DNA of 64,000 nt from CAIYZT01 sp947461435. Lineage in GTDB: Bacteria > Pseudomonadota > Alphaproteobacteria > Rhodobacterales > Rhodobacteraceae. The position numbers and the translations under genes are program-made. This document shows positions 1-8,969 of the stretch, in pieces. The stretch lies in assembly GCA_965284435.1 (NCBI GenBank), contig OZ260083.1, forward strand, positions 2,790,001 through 2,854,000, read 5' to 3'. Each line of letters opens with the position of its first letter. Positions within the stretch are counted from its first letter, which is position 1. Below the pieces are notes generated by a model. That model was not told the origin of the DNA, did no database searches, and saw only the letters and a program-made list of their open reading frames with translations.

Positions 1-125
1 GCCTCGGCCATCAGCTCTTTTTGCTGTTCGGCCACGTCCTTTTTTTCGGCATCCAGCTGCTCAAAGCGTTCGACAAACTGACGCAGTTCGTCAGCGGTGA
101 CATTATAGGCATTGGCATCAGACAT
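1..125 (-). CDS. gapR: GapR/DUF2312 family DNA-binding protein, 3' part cut by window edge
   Basis: The start codon and the first 41 residues are in the window; the rest lies beyond base 1. The visible part begins MSDANAYNVTADELRQFVER and continues as a charged helix with a KKDVAEQQKELMAEA stretch. This is the characteristic amino end of the DUF2312 (UPF0335) family, whose best known member is GapR, a small coiled-coil nucleoid protein that binds overtwisted AT-rich DNA. The family assignment rests on this conserved opening only; the carboxyl half cannot be checked here. Confidence 0.85.
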   Translation of the reverse strand, partial: MSDANAYNVTADELRQFVERFEQLDAEKKDVAEQQKELMAE

Positions 126-250
126 GGGCTATCCTTGCAGGCTGTCAGCGGGTTGGCATCCCGTCTAGCGCGGCTTGCGCCGAAATCCAAGCCTTGCCAC
201 ATCGCCGTCCGCGCGCTAGGCGAAGGCGGTGCAAAAGCGCGGGGGAAACA

Positions 251-466
251 ATGGGCGCAGTGATCTGGATTGGGGCAGGCCTGACGATGCTGGGCGTGCT
301 GGGCCTTGCGCTGTGCGTCGTGCTGGCGGTGCGCGCCAAACGATCCGGGCAAAGCGACGCCGCGATCAAGCAAGCGCTGCAAAGGGTTGTCGCGCTGAAC
401 CTTGCGGCGCTGCTGCTGTCGGCCTTGGGGCTTGGCGCGGTGATTGTCGGCATCATCTTGTCGTGA
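251..466 (+). CDS. Small two-helix membrane protein, unknown function
   Basis: A 71-residue protein with two predicted membrane segments: a hydrophobic stretch at about residues 3-26 and another at about 48-70, separated by a basic loop rich in K, R and Q. The start at 251 is chosen over an upstream in-frame codon because GGGGGA lies eight to ten bases before this ATG and the upstream extension is arginine-rich and unstructured. It stands alone between gapR (divergent) and the convergent FadJ-like gene. I do not recognise a family. Confidence 0.6.
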   Translation: MGAVIWIGAGLTMLGVLGLALCVVLAVRAKRSGQSDAAIKQALQRVVALNLAALLLSALGLGAVIVGIILS

Positions 467-473
467 CTGCCGC

Positions 474-2210
474 TCACGCCTGCGGGTAAAGCCGCGTTCC
501 CTGTTCGATCATCCGGTTCAACAGCGCGCAGGGCACCAGCCGCCCCGCGCCGCCAAGGCGCACCAGATCTGCCCGCAGCAAGATCAGACCCCGCTGATCG
601 GCCTGATACAAGGGGCCCCCCGCCCAACGGGCCACCAGCCCGCAGGCCAAAGCCGCCGCGTCCACCTCTTGCGCTGTGCCCGCGGCCCCCTCGTCCAGTC
701 GGCGCATCGCCTCATTGGCAAGCGCGGCCATCGCCAGATGGCCAAGATCGTCCACGGCCGCGCCTTTGGGCTTTTGCCGCGCCGTGGCCCCCGGCCCCAA
801 GCCGACAAGTCCCAGACCAGCGGCAATATCCGCAGGTGCATGGCCCAATTCCGCCAACCGGGCGACGGCCGCCTGCCGCGCCTGCGCCAGATGCGGCGCG
901 ATGAATCCGCCGCGTCCGGTAATCTGCAAGCGCCAGCCCAGCTGCCGCGCAAGATCCATGGCTTCAGCCACACCAACCTGTCCCTCGCCCAGCGCCAATT
1001 CGGCATGGCCGCCGAAAACCCCGCCCGGCCAAAGCCGCAGACCCTGCCCCCAATCGCCCAAAGCGAGCAGCGGAACCATGCCTTGCCGCGCACCCGCCGC
1101 GGCGGCCAGGATCACATCACAGCCCTCCAGCGCCTCTTCGGCGGCGGTCTGCAATCGGGACCAATCGGCATCGCGCGCCTCCGTCGTCATCTCGTTCTGC
1201 GCCACCCGCGCCTCTTGCAACGCCGCAACCTGCCCCAAGAAAGTCGTCATCGCCAAGCGATCTGGATCCACCACCACAACGGTCATTCCGCGCGACAAGG
1301 CGGCCAAGACCACCTCTGCCTGCGCGGCCCCTGGGCGCCAGATCCCGATGCGCCGCACCGGGGGGGTGGGCGCTGCGCTGACCTGCTGGGCCATGGCCCG
1401 CAAGGCCGCGCGGGCGGCGCGTTCTGACGCGGTGGCATGGCGCACAGCCCGGGTCTGCGGCGCTTGGCCCAAATCTTGCAAACTCACGGCCTCCAGCGCC
1501 AACCCCCGCGCGAAGGGCAACAACAGCGCCCCTTCGACGCATTTGACCACGGCGCGCGACACATCCAGCGGATCATCGGTCACGCGGTCCTGAAAGGCGC
1601 GCACTTCGGTCAGATACCGCTTGGCATCGCGCAGGCCCGCCACTTCGTCCCGCGTGCGGCGGGGCGCCATGCCAAGGCGCAGCGCCTCGGCCGCGGCGTC
1701 TTGACCCGCGCCCTCGCCCACCCGGTCCAGCGCGCCCAAGGCCAAAAGATCCTGCGCCGTCTCGGCCTGCGCGCCCAGCATCATCCGAATCGTCTGCGCC
1801 GCGCCAATCAGGCGCGGCAGACGCTGCGTTGTGCCTGCGGCGGGCATCAGGCCAAATCGGGCTTCGGGCAGGCTGATCTGCACATCCGACGCCGCAAATC
1901 GGTAATGCGCGGCCAGCGCAAGCGCCCAGATCGCCCCGCCAATCACGCCTTCCAGACAGGCCACAACCGGCTTGGGGCAGGATTCGATGGCCCAGGCCAA
2001 TTCGCCAATGACATCGGCCATGGCCGGGCCAAGGGGCGCCGCGCCCCGCAGGTGCAGGACCGTCCCTTTCACGCCCGGGTCTTTGGCAAGCGCCGAAAGT
2101 GCCAGCCCCACCCCCTCCAGCGCGCCCAGATCCAGCCCCTGCGCCGTTTCGGCCAAAGACAGGACTCGAACCCCCTCTTGCCCGTCTTGCGGCACGAAAA
2201 CCCCACTCAC
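474..2210 (-). CDS. FadJ-like enoyl-CoA hydratase/3-hydroxyacyl-CoA dehydrogenase homologue, probably catalytically degenerate
   Basis: The first third resembles the crotonase domain of FadJ-type multifunctional beta-oxidation enzymes, including LPEARFGLMPAAGTTQRLPR. The remainder corresponds in position to the 3-hydroxyacyl-CoA dehydrogenase domains. Hallmarks are missing. The GGGxE segment that supplies a hydratase glutamate reads GGAIWALALAAHYR, so no glutamate falls there. The nucleotide-binding region reads GIWRPGAAQAE instead of GxGxxG, and no HFFxP motif is seen. At about 578 residues it is shorter than typical FadJ (about 700). I use the GTG at 2210; an in-frame ATG at 2252 has no better ribosome site and adds sequence unlike the family. 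It may be a pseudoenzyme. Confidence 0.7.
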   Translation of the reverse strand: MSGVFVPQDGQEGVRVLSLAETAQGLDLGALEGVGLALSALAKDPGVKGTVLHLRGAAPLGPAMADVIGELAWAIESCPKPVVACLEGVIGGAIWALALAAHYRFAASDVQISLPEARFGLMPAAGTTQRLPRLIGAAQTIRMMLGAQAETAQDLLALGALDRVGEGAGQDAAAEALRLGMAPRRTRDEVAGLRDAKRYLTEVRAFQDRVTDDPLDVSRAVVKCVEGALLLPFARGLALEAVSLQDLGQAPQTRAVRHATASERAARAALRAMAQQVSAAPTPPVRRIGIWRPGAAQAEVVLAALSRGMTVVVVDPDRLAMTTFLGQVAALQEARVAQNEMTTEARDADWSRLQTAAEEALEGCDVILAAAAGARQGMVPLLALGDWGQGLRLWPGGVFGGHAELALGEGQVGVAEAMDLARQLGWRLQITGRGGFIAPHLAQARQAAVARLAELGHAPADIAAGLGLVGLGPGATARQKPKGAAVDDLGHLAMAALANEAMRRLDEGAAGTAQEVDAAALACGLVARWAGGPLYQADQRGLILLRADLVRLGGAGRLVPCALLNRMIEQGTRLYPQA

Positions 2211-2310
2211 TGCTGCACGCCCTTGTCCAAAACACCCGCTCTTGCCCCGCATTAGCCCGAAAAGCCGGGGGCTTGGCAACGGTTTTGGTCACGGGCACCG
2301 CCGTTCAGCG

Positions 2311-2502
2311 TCAAATGGGCATGTTATCAAAGGCCTCTTCGATGTCTTCTTCGGGCTTGTGATGTCCAAGCCCGTCCAGAACGGCGACCAGACCGAACAA
2401 TTGGGCCGCCATGTCGATGGGGGAAAGCCCAAGTTGAGACATCAGATCCGGGCTCTGCGGCGCCTGCGGCACGACCGGGGTCAGACGGGGGGATTTTGCC
2501 AT
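2311..2502 (-). CDS. Small conserved-looking hypothetical protein (63 aa)
   Basis: A 63-residue reading frame starts at an ATG just four bases beyond the stop codon of the DksA-like gene, so the two are probably cotranscribed. The sequence has a proline-rich amino end (TPVVPQAPQSPDL) followed by an amphipathic helix (PIDMAAQLFGLVAVLDGL) and an acidic tail (EEDIEEAFDNMPI). No family is recognised. The tight coupling and the protein-like composition are the reasons for calling it a gene. Confidence 0.5.
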   Translation of the reverse strand: MAKSPRLTPVVPQAPQSPDLMSQLGLSPIDMAAQLFGLVAVLDGLGHHKPEEDIEEAFDNMPI

Positions 2503-2506
2503 CAGG

Positions 2507-2821
2507 TTACCTCGCACAATTGCGGCACAGGGGGGCCTCGGGCACCACCTCCAGCCGCTCGTTTCCAATATCGGCCCCGCATTTGGCACAAATGCCATAG
2601 GTCCCATCGGCCAACCGCTCCAGTGCGGCCACGATCCGCCGCATCTCGGCCTGTCCGGTCCGGCCCATCCCTTCCAGCACCTCATCGCCCTCGCGCTCGG
2701 TCGCAAGGTCCTCCCAATCGGGCGATTGATGGCTGTCCAATTCGGCCTCAATGCCCACCATGCGCCCTTTAAGCACCGCAACCCTTGCCAGTAGATCCGC
2801 CTTGCGTTTCGCCAGATCCAT
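2507..2821 (-). CDS. TraR/DksA C4 zinc-finger family protein
   Basis: A 104-residue protein. Residues 1-60 form a charged helical hairpin and the carboxyl end carries a four-cysteine zinc finger: CAKCGAD near residue 75 and CRNC at the end. This is the layout of TraR/DksA proteins, which insert their coiled coil into the RNA polymerase secondary channel. It is shorter than DksA (about 150 residues), like the short DksA-like proteins common in Rhodobacteraceae. The start at 2821 follows a strong AAGGAGGTG site with an eight-base spacer. A 63-residue gene follows directly. Confidence 0.85.
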   Translation of the reverse strand: MDLAKRKADLLARVAVLKGRMVGIEAELDSHQSPDWEDLATEREGDEVLEGMGRTGQAEMRRIVAALERLADGTYGICAKCGADIGNERLEVVPEAPLCRNCAR

Positions 2822-2964
2822 GATCTGCACCTCCTTGTTTTGGTCACTGTGCCGCCTGCGCCCCATTCCGACCTTGATGCAGGTCAAAGCAAAGCATATA
2901 TTCAAGAGATAAAATATGAGGGTGCCGGCCCACGCCTGCCCCTCCCAAATGCCAAGAGGCCCCC

Positions 2965-3831
2965 ATGCGCCCAGATGTTCGCGCCTTTTTCGACGAGGCC
3001 ACCAACACCATCACCTATCTGCTCAAAGACCCGCAGGGCCGCGCCTGCGCCGTGATCGATTCCGTGCTGGACTATGATCCCGCCTCGGGCCGCACCGACA
3101 CCCGGTCCGCCGATGCGGTGATTGCGCATATCCGCGCCCATGATCTGGATCTGGCTTGGGTGCTTGAAACCCATGTGCACGCCGATCACCTTTCGGCCGC
3201 ACCCTATCTGCAAGAGGCGCTTGGTACGGGCAAAATCGGCATCGGCGCGCAGATCACCGCGGTTCAGGAAACCTTTGGCAAGATCTTCAACGAAGGCACC
3301 CGCTTTGCCCGCGACGGCAGTCAGTTTGACCGGCTGTTTTCTGACGGTGACAGCTTCATGATCGGGCAGATGCGGGCCGATGTGCTGCACACGCCCGGCC
3401 ATACCCCGGCCTGCCTGACCTATGTGATTGGCGATGCGGCCTTTGTGGGCGACACGCTGTTCATGCCCGATTTTGGCACGGCGCGCTGCGATTTTCCGGG
3501 CGGATCGGCCGAAACCATGTACGATTCGGTGCAGAAGATTTTGGCTTTGCCAGACCAGACGCGTTTGTTTGTCGGGCATGATTACAAGGCCCCCGGCCGC
3601 GACGCTTTTGCGTGGGAGACGACCGTGGCGGCCCAAAAGGCGCAGAATGTGCATATCGGCGGGGCACGGTCCAAAGCCGACTTTGTGGACCTGCGCCAAA
3701 AGCGCGATGCCGGGCTGGGCATGCCGCGTCTGATCATCCCCTCGCTGCAAATCAACATGCGGGCGGGTCACATGCCCGAACCCGAAGACAACGGCACCTC
3801 TTATCTGAAGGTCCCGCTGAACGGCCTGTGA
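2965..3831 (+). CDS. MBL-fold hydrolase of the persulfide dioxygenase/Blh type
   Basis: A 288-residue metallo-beta-lactamase-fold protein with the metal motif THVHADHLSA at about residues 69-78 and the second ligand motif HTPGHTPA near 140. Family knowledge: this subgroup (ETHE1, and the catalytic half of Blh from the bigR operon) contains iron persulfide dioxygenases that oxidise glutathione persulfide during sulfide detoxification. The next two genes encode YeeE-type sulfur transporter halves and a TIGR01244 domain, as in bigR-type operons, which supports the role. AGAGG precedes the ATG. No BigR repressor is seen nearby. Confidence 0.85.
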   Translation: MRPDVRAFFDEATNTITYLLKDPQGRACAVIDSVLDYDPASGRTDTRSADAVIAHIRAHDLDLAWVLETHVHADHLSAAPYLQEALGTGKIGIGAQITAVQETFGKIFNEGTRFARDGSQFDRLFSDGDSFMIGQMRADVLHTPGHTPACLTYVIGDAAFVGDTLFMPDFGTARCDFPGGSAETMYDSVQKILALPDQTRLFVGHDYKAPGRDAFAWETTVAAQKAQNVHIGGARSKADFVDLRQKRDAGLGMPRLIIPSLQINMRAGHMPEPEDNGTSYLKVPLNGL

Positions 3832-3890
3832 CACCCGTCTAGGCAGCGCGCGCCCAAGCTGCTAGGCCTTGCGCAAACGGGGGGGGCATC

Positions 3891-4316
3891 ATGCCGACAG
3901 ATTGGCTTTTGGGATTGGCGGGCGGGCTTTTGATCGGGCTGGCGGCCACCTTCTTTTTGCTTGTGAACGGGCGCATCATGGGCGTCTCTGGTATTCTGGG
4001 CGGGCTGGTGGACCGAACGGGCTGGACAGACTGGGCCGAACGCGCCGCCTTTTTGCTGGGCACGCTGGCCCTGCCCGCGCTGATCGTTCCGCGCTTTTGG
4101 GACGTGCAGACACGCCTGACCACGAACGCGGCTGTCATCGTGGCGGGCGGGCTTTTGGTGGGGGTCGGCACTAGGCTGGCCAATGGCTGCACCTCGGGGC
4201 ACGGGGTGTGCGGCATCTCGCGCCTGTCGCTGCGCGGTATCGTGGCCACGGTGTTTTACGTTCTGGCGGGCGGGCTGATGCTGGCCCTGATGCGCCATGT
4301 CTGGGGGCTGATCTGA
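3891..4316 (+). CDS. YeeE/YedE family sulfur-compound transporter, N-terminal half
   Basis: A 141-residue membrane protein with four hydrophobic segments and the signature GTRLANGCTSGHGVCGISR at about residues 92-110. The cysteine-containing GCTSGHG motif is the hallmark of YeeE/YedE proteins, known in E. coli (TsuA) to bring in thiosulfate. Here the family is split into two genes: this half, and the following one, which starts inside this gene's stop codon (TGATG overlap), implying coupled translation. A G-rich ribosome site precedes the ATG. Confidence 0.85.
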   Translation: MPTDWLLGLAGGLLIGLAATFFLLVNGRIMGVSGILGGLVDRTGWTDWAERAAFLLGTLALPALIVPRFWDVQTRLTTNAAVIVAGGLLVGVGTRLANGCTSGHGVCGISRLSLRGIVATVFYVLAGGLMLALMRHVWGLI

Positions 4317-5173
4317 TGCGCCGTCTGGTCGCCTCTCTCGCCGCTGGGGGCCTGTTCGGCCTGGGCCTGACCCTGTCCGGCATGACCGATACGACCAAAG
4401 TTCAAGGCTGGCTTGATGTCTTTGGCCAGTGGAACCCCACGTTGGCCTTTGTGATGGGCGGGGCGATCTTGCCCATGGCGGTGGCTTGGCCGATCTCGCG
4501 CGGGATGTACCATCCGGTTCTGGGCGGCGCCTTCCCGCCCGCCCCCAAACGCGAGGTGGGGCCGAACCTGATCATCGGATCGGTGCTATTTGGCATGGGC
4601 TGGGCCCTTGCCGGGCTGTGCCCCGGCCCCGCCATCGCCTCTTTATCCTTTGGCGGCTGGGGCGGTCTGCTCTTTCTATTGGCCATGCTCGCGGGTATGC
4701 TGATCGCACCCGCATGTCGCGTCCAGATTGACCGCATCAGCCAAAAGAGAAGCCCCATGGATATTCGCTCCCTGACGCCCACCTACGCCGTCTCTCCGCA
4801 GATCGACCCCACCGATCTGCCCGCGATCAAGGCTGCCGGCTTTACAACCGTCATCGACAACCGCCCCGATGGCGAAATCCCGCCCGATCTGCACACCGAC
4901 GTGATGCAGGCCGCGGCCCAGGCCTTGGGCCTGACCTTTGTGGCAAATCCGATCATCCCCGGCCAACTTGGGCCCGCGCAGATCGCGGCACAAAGCGCCG
5001 CCATGCAGGCCGCCAGCGGCCCGGTCTTTGCCTATTGCGCCTCGGGCAACCGCTGTTCCATCTTGTGGGCGCTGACCCAGGCCGGAACGAAATCGGCGGA
5101 TGAGTTGATCGCGGTTCCGGCGAAATTCGGATATAATCTGGAACATCTGCGCCCAGCTCTGACCCAGCCCTGA
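4316..5173 (+). CDS. Fusion of YeeE/DUF6691 transporter half with a TIGR01244 sulfurtransferase/phosphatase-like domain
   Basis: A 285-residue protein with two parts in one uninterrupted frame. Residues 1-140 are the second YeeE-type half (DUF6691), with the cysteine motif LAGLCPGPAIASL. Residues 148-285 match the TIGR01244 family, with the active-site loop AYCASGNRCSILW. In many genomes these are separate genes. Here an internal ATG at 4757 (residue 148) sits exactly where the second domain would begin, so translation may yield a fusion, a free domain, or both. Its role is probably moving and transferring sulfane sulfur in the sulfide-handling operon. Confidence 0.8.
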   Translation: MRRLVASLAAGGLFGLGLTLSGMTDTTKVQGWLDVFGQWNPTLAFVMGGAILPMAVAWPISRGMYHPVLGGAFPPAPKREVGPNLIIGSVLFGMGWALAGLCPGPAIASLSFGGWGGLLFLLAMLAGMLIAPACRVQIDRISQKRSPMDIRSLTPTYAVSPQIDPTDLPAIKAAGFTTVIDNRPDGEIPPDLHTDVMQAAAQALGLTFVANPIIPGQLGPAQIAAQSAAMQAASGPVFAYCASGNRCSILWALTQAGTKSADELIAVPAKFGYNLEHLRPALTQP

Positions 5174-5201
5174 TCCGCAAATCAAAGGGCGCGGGCCCGC
5201 A

Positions 5202-6224
5202 TCAATCGGTTCCCGTCGCCCAGATCATCGGGTCGGGATCCAAAGCCATTTCCATCATGTCGATGGGGTCAGGCTCGGCCATGGGGGCGGCCCTGCGCGC
5301 CGAGGGGGTGGCTGCTGCTTCGGCCCCGCCCGCCTGATCGGTCAGGCGTACGGCACAAAGGCCCCGATTTTGCCCAAGCCGGCCCTCCCACAACTTGCGC
5401 CCATCCATCCCCTCAAGGCTGATCCGCTCGACCGAGGCAGCCCCCAAGGGCACGATTTGCCCCACCTCAAAATCCATCACTTGCGCCAGCGTCAACGACA
5501 CGCGCGCCAAAACCCCGTCCAGCAGGCAATCGGCCCCCAGAACCCTTTCGGTGAAATCCTGCGCGAACAACACGGCTTCGGCCGCGGCCCGCAATTCATG
5601 GGCCGGCTCTTTGGATACAGCGCGCAGATCGGCCGGCAGCGCCATAAAGATCGCGCCCGACTTGGCCCCCATCGCAAGGCTCACCTCTGCGCGCAGCAGG
5701 CGAAAGGGAATATCCTCCAGCAGCAGACCCAAGGGACGAATGTCTTCCAGAAACGAAGAATAGCGATAGCCAAGGGCCCATTCTTCGCCGTTCAGATCGC
5801 GCAGCCCGCGTTCCAACTCGGCCATCGCGCCGTCGATCAACCCCGCCGTCATGGCGGCATCGGTGCGCGTGGGGCGCCGATCGGGCGCGGCGGCCGGCGT
5901 GACGACGCCGGTGGTTTGCGCCTCGATCAGGCCCGCCATCACATCGGGGGCAATCAACATCACCCCCAGCGCCTGACCCGGCCCTTCAAGCACCGAAATC
6001 AACCCCCGCTCGGGCGCAAGTTCCAGCAGTTCCGCCAGGCTGACGCGGTCCATCGACAACCGGGTGACATCCATCGCCAGTTTCAGATGATCCCGCGCAG
6101 CCCGTGCCAAAGCCATGCGCCAGGCCTTCTCTGGCCCCGGGCGCCCTTCGGCCGCGCGCTGCTGCGCCTCGGCCTTGACCGATCCCAACTTGCGCCTGAT
6201 TACGTCGCCCCGGCCTTCGGCCAT
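5202..6224 (-). CDS. FliM/FliN-family flagellar motor switch C-terminal domain protein
   Basis: A 340-residue protein with a FliM-like middle region and a carboxyl SpoA/FliN-type domain around residues 230-300 (LLDGVLARVSLTLAQVMDFEVGQ is the recognisable part, residues about 233-255). FliM forms the rotor C-ring and binds phospho-CheY. No other flagellar gene is nearby, so this may be a paralogue or a dispersed fliM, as occurs in Rhodobacteraceae. The start at 6224 is preceded by GGAGG with an eight-base spacer; an earlier in-frame start lacks one. It lies downstream of the symporter-kinase on the same strand. Confidence 0.75.
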   Translation of the reverse strand: MAEGRGDVIRRKLGSVKAEAQQRAAEGRPGPEKAWRMALARAARDHLKLAMDVTRLSMDRVSLAELLELAPERGLISVLEGPGQALGVMLIAPDVMAGLIEAQTTGVVTPAAAPDRRPTRTDAAMTAGLIDGAMAELERGLRDLNGEEWALGYRYSSFLEDIRPLGLLLEDIPFRLLRAEVSLAMGAKSGAIFMALPADLRAVSKEPAHELRAAAEAVLFAQDFTERVLGADCLLDGVLARVSLTLAQVMDFEVGQIVPLGAASVERISLEGMDGRKLWEGRLGQNRGLCAVRLTDQAGGAEAAATPSARRAAPMAEPDPIDMMEMALDPDPMIWATGTD

Positions 6225-6266
6225 GCCAAATCCTCCGTCTTTGCAGGCACTGTGGCGCAAAACCGG

Positions 6267-8969
6267 TTAGGATTCCGTTGACAAGGATGGCTTTTCGACA
6301 AATCTCAGCGGCAGCGACACGCGAAAGGCCGCCCCCTTGCGACCCGGAAGATAGGCGATGGTTCCGCCCAGATTGGCCATAACCTCGCGGCAGATCGCCA
6401 GACCCAATCCCGCCCCGCCAGACCGGCTTTCATCGGCAAGCCGGGCGAATTTTTCAAAGATGATCGATTGGTCGGCTTTCGGGATCCCGCGACCATTGTC
6501 GATCACATCGATCGTCACGCGTCCGGCACGGCTGTTGACAACGATCGCAAGGCGCGGGGCCGCGGCATCGCAATATTTGCGCGCGTTCGAAATCAGGTTG
6601 ATCAGCACCTGAACCAGACGGTCGGCATCGGTGCGCAGATGGATGGCCTCGCCGTGCCAGTCGCGCTGCACCTCAAACGCGCGCTCGGGGCGCACATGGG
6701 CGGTGGCCGCCAAGGCCCGGTCGATCAGCCCCGACAACTCGACCACGCTCAAGCTCAGGTGCACCGTCCCGCGCTCCAGCACCGACAAATCCAGAAGATC
6801 ATCCAACAGCCGCGTCAACCGGATGGCTTCCTCGTGAAGGATCCTGCCCGATTTCGTCACCATGTCGGGGGCAAGATCGCCCTCGGCGAGAATTTCCGAA
6901 AAGGCCCGGATCGATGTCATGGGGGTGCGCAATTCATGGCTGATCTGGCTTAAGAAAGCGTCCTTTTGTTCCGACAATTGGGTAAGCAAGGCATTCGCCT
7001 CGCCCAATTGGCGGGCCGTGCGCGACAATTGGTCTTGCTGCGCCTCCAGCCGGGCCGAGTATTCCATGATCTGCGCCGTCTCATTGGCCACCGCCATCAG
7101 ATCTTCGACCGTCACCGTCGCCTGCCCGAACAACGGCGAGATCATCGCATGGGCCGTGGCCGCCCCCACCGCGCCCGCCAGCCGCCGTTCCAGATTGGCC
7201 ACCATATCGGGCGTGGGATCGGGCAGATACCCGGCCTTGCCTTGCAGTTTCGTCTCGGCCTCGAAAAAGGCCAGCGCGGGCTCTTCGCCCAAAATGCGCT
7301 GCGCCATTTCCAGCAGCGCCTCCGGCTCGGGCTGGCCCCGCGACCACCCCAGACCGCCCCGCGCCTCGCCGTCAAAGACATTCACAAACGCCGCGCCCTG
7401 CACCCGCTCGACCGGGCCGGGAAAGGTGGCAATCGACGCGATCACAAAGGCCGCGGAATTCAGCACCAAAGACCACATCACCGAATGCACCAGCGGATCC
7501 ATCCCTTCGGTCCCAAACAGCGCCTGCGGGCGCAGCCATGCGCGCCCAAACGCCCCTTCGGCAAAGACCTGCGCCGACAGCACCCCGTCGGGGCCAAAGG
7601 ACGGCAAGAACAAGGTGTATCCCCAGACGCAAAAGCCCAAGGCCATGCCCGCCGCCGCGCCCATCTTGTTGGCCCCGCGCCAAGTGATCCCGCCAATCAC
7701 CGCCGGCAAGACCTGCGCCACGCCGGTAAAGGCAATCAGCCCGATCGACGCCAGCGCCACCGATCCCCCCGACATCTTGTAATAGGCCAGCCCCAGCGAC
7801 AAGACCGCCCCGATCGACATGCGCCGCGCGGTCAACACCACCAACCGCAATTCCCCCGCCCCTTCCGTGCGCGGCTGGACCTTCAGCCACAAAGGCATGA
7901 TCACATGGTTTGAAATCATCGTGGACAGGGCAATCGATTCTACGATGACCATGGACGTCGCCGATGAAAACCCGCCCAGAAAGGCCAGCATCGCCAGCCA
8001 GCCATAGCCCTCGGACAGGGGCAAGGTCAGCACATACAAATCCGGATTGGCCCCCGGGCCCAGCCGGTCCAATCCCACCACCGCGATGGGCAAGATGAAC
8101 AGGCTCATCAAAAACAGATAGGCCGGAAACGCCCACGAGGCCCGCGCAAGATGATCCTCGTCCGCGTTTTCAACCACCATGACCTGAAACATCCGCGGCA
8201 AGGACAAGACGGCAAAGGCCGATACCGCGATCAGACAGGTCCAACGTCCCATATCCAAAGGGGCCCGCGCGATGGCCGAGGCGTCAATGCGCGCCAGAAT
8301 GTCGGCCGCCCCCCCCGCCAGCCCCCAGACCACGAAAATCCCCACCGCCATCAGCGCCACAAGCTTCACCACCGCCTCCACCGCGATGGCCATCACGATG
8401 CCGTGGTGCCTCTCGTTGGCATCCAGATTGCGCGTGCCGAACAAGATGGTGAACAGCGCCAGCCCCCCCGCCACCCAAACGGCCGTGGCCCCCCGGTCGG
8501 GCAAGGCCCAATTCTGCGGCGCGTCACTGGCAAAGACATTGAAACTCAGCGTCACAGACTGCAATTGCAGCGCAATATAGGGTGTGGTGGCCACGACCAT
8601 GATCAGCGTCACCAGAATTCCCAGCCCGTTCGATTTGCCATATCGGCTGGAAATAAGATCCGCGATCGAGGTGACGCCCTCTTGCCGGCCGATCCGCACC
8701 AGTTTGCGCAGCACCCACCACCAGCCGACAAAGACCAATGTCGGCCCCAGATAGATCGTCAGAAACTCCAAACCCGACCGGGCGGCATAGCCGACGGCGC
8801 CGTAAAACGTCCAGGCGGTGCAGTAGATCGACAAGGACAGGGTGTACAAATGCGCCGACCGCAAGAACCCCTTGCCGCGCCGCTGCGCCGCCCGGTCGGC
8901 CAGATAGGCCACGCCAAACAGAAACAGTACATAGGTCACGCAAAACAGAACCAGCAGATTAAAGGGCAT
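6267..8969 (-). CDS. Sodium:solute symporter/sensor histidine kinase hybrid
   Basis: A 900-residue protein. Residues 1 to about 560 form a multi-pass SSS/PutP-type transporter domain. A linker and coiled coil follow at about 590-660. Then come the dimerisation/phosphoacceptor helix with ISHELRTPMTSIRAFSE near 675 and an ATPase domain with NLISNARKY, DNGRGIP and GAGLGLAICR. This is the CbrA-like architecture, in which a transporter domain feeds a kinase. The response regulator at 9249-9617 sits upstream on the same strand, separated by an 89-residue membrane protein, and is the obvious partner. The ligand is unknown. Confidence 0.9.
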   Translation of the reverse strand: MPFNLLVLFCVTYVLFLFGVAYLADRAAQRRGKGFLRSAHLYTLSLSIYCTAWTFYGAVGYAARSGLEFLTIYLGPTLVFVGWWWVLRKLVRIGRQEGVTSIADLISSRYGKSNGLGILVTLIMVVATTPYIALQLQSVTLSFNVFASDAPQNWALPDRGATAVWVAGGLALFTILFGTRNLDANERHHGIVMAIAVEAVVKLVALMAVGIFVVWGLAGGAADILARIDASAIARAPLDMGRWTCLIAVSAFAVLSLPRMFQVMVVENADEDHLARASWAFPAYLFLMSLFILPIAVVGLDRLGPGANPDLYVLTLPLSEGYGWLAMLAFLGGFSSATSMVIVESIALSTMISNHVIMPLWLKVQPRTEGAGELRLVVLTARRMSIGAVLSLGLAYYKMSGGSVALASIGLIAFTGVAQVLPAVIGGITWRGANKMGAAAGMALGFCVWGYTLFLPSFGPDGVLSAQVFAEGAFGRAWLRPQALFGTEGMDPLVHSVMWSLVLNSAAFVIASIATFPGPVERVQGAAFVNVFDGEARGGLGWSRGQPEPEALLEMAQRILGEEPALAFFEAETKLQGKAGYLPDPTPDMVANLERRLAGAVGAATAHAMISPLFGQATVTVEDLMAVANETAQIMEYSARLEAQQDQLSRTARQLGEANALLTQLSEQKDAFLSQISHELRTPMTSIRAFSEILAEGDLAPDMVTKSGRILHEEAIRLTRLLDDLLDLSVLERGTVHLSLSVVELSGLIDRALAATAHVRPERAFEVQRDWHGEAIHLRTDADRLVQVLINLISNARKYCDAAAPRLAIVVNSRAGRVTIDVIDNGRGIPKADQSIIFEKFARLADESRSGGAGLGLAICREVMANLGGTIAYLPGRKGAAFRVSLPLRFVEKPSLSTES

